Of a stretch of 64,000 nucleotides of DNA, positions 63,616 through 64,000 are shown in pieces. The position numbers were made by a program, and so were the translations under genes. The stretch is from Siphonodentalium dalli (taxonomy: Eukaryota; Mollusca; Scaphopoda; Gadilida; Siphonodentaliidae). Each line of letters starts with the position of its first letter. Position 1 is the first letter of the stretch. The stretch is from NCBI GenBank assembly GCA_032622095.1, contig CP136066.1, positions 114,725,319 through 114,789,318 on the forward strand, given 5' to 3'. The notes below the pieces were generated by a model. That model saw only the letters and a program-made list of their open reading frames with translations, did no database searches and was not told the origin of the DNA.

Positions 63616-64000
63616 TAAGTCAACTTGATATGCGATAGACTTTTTGCTGCATGTGGCACAACAGAGACTGACATTACAGAGACCAGAAACAACGTAATTT
63701 CCCGTAGCATATCGTGGCCCCATTGTTCAAGTAAGCTGTCTAGATTGTGTCTACTGTACTAGCATGTGAAACATGCAACAAAATGTCATATACAGCGCCA
63801 CATTTCACTGAAACGCATTTAAAATAATGAATTATAGCCTGCGCCCATGCGCATATTTTCCTAGCCGTTTCTAGCGGGCAGCCAATCCGTATAGACACCT
63901 TTTCCAGCGCTGACTTCAATAGGCCAATTTAAATATATATATTAGTGGGTATGTCGTGTATAAGTACGTTATAAACCATTTATTTGTCATTGCGCTAGTC
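63616..64000. other. No recognisable feature
   Basis: AT-rich sequence to the window edge. Confidence 0.4.

Overview
This is a eukaryotic, AT-rich, gene-poor and repeat-dominated window. A lophotrochozoan, most likely a mollusc, fits best. The reasons are an intronless Cys-loop receptor gene, a 'pearl'-like element (170-bp core repeats, an ACGG microsatellite and a 3' hairpin), AGGTCA-rich dispersed repeats, and many LINE and MITE remnants. No operons, tRNAs, rRNAs or CRISPR arrays were seen. The species cannot be named from the sequence alone.

Layout. 1-8 kb: dispersed repeats, the pearl-like element, a GC-rich foldback element, and LINE reverse-transcriptase scraps, one with a 5' inversion. 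8.3-9.7 kb: the only convincing gene, a 438-residue nicotinic-type ligand-gated channel subunit on the + strand with a TATAAAA box upstream. 10-13 kb: foldback and TTAA-flanked elements, and a 21-bp palindromic array. 13.9-36.1 kb: a 205-bp host repeat present about 2.4 times and interrupted twice. The first interruption is a 961-bp 5'-truncated LINE with a 9-bp target duplication. The second is a 20.7-kb satellite block of 21 near-identical 900-bp units, bounded and punctuated by four copies of a 451-bp element with 18-bp inverted ends. The outermost ends of this block are flanked by a 4-bp duplication (TCTA), so the whole satellite sits in the host repeat like one insertion.

36-48 kb: mostly unremarkable sequence with a 328-bp-period duplication, an LTR-retrotransposon Gag remnant with a CCHC zinc knuckle, and two related long palindromes whose spacers point in opposite directions. 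48-57 kb: a PIF/Harbinger-like element with TAA duplications, small tandem arrays, a broken piggyBac-type transposase fragment with a recognisable 3' terminus, and a LINE reverse-transcriptase fragment. 57-64 kb: a large compound microsatellite, LINE scraps, a 131-bp tandem repeat, and a second element sharing the piggyBac-type terminus.

The candidate unusual system is the 15.3-36.0 kb satellite. It is organised as [451-bp element + n x 900-bp units], with a 4050-bp higher-order duplication at its right side and transposon-like outer boundaries. The sequence shows the structure directly. Whether it moved as a unit, entered as a circle, or expanded around an earlier small insertion is inference.
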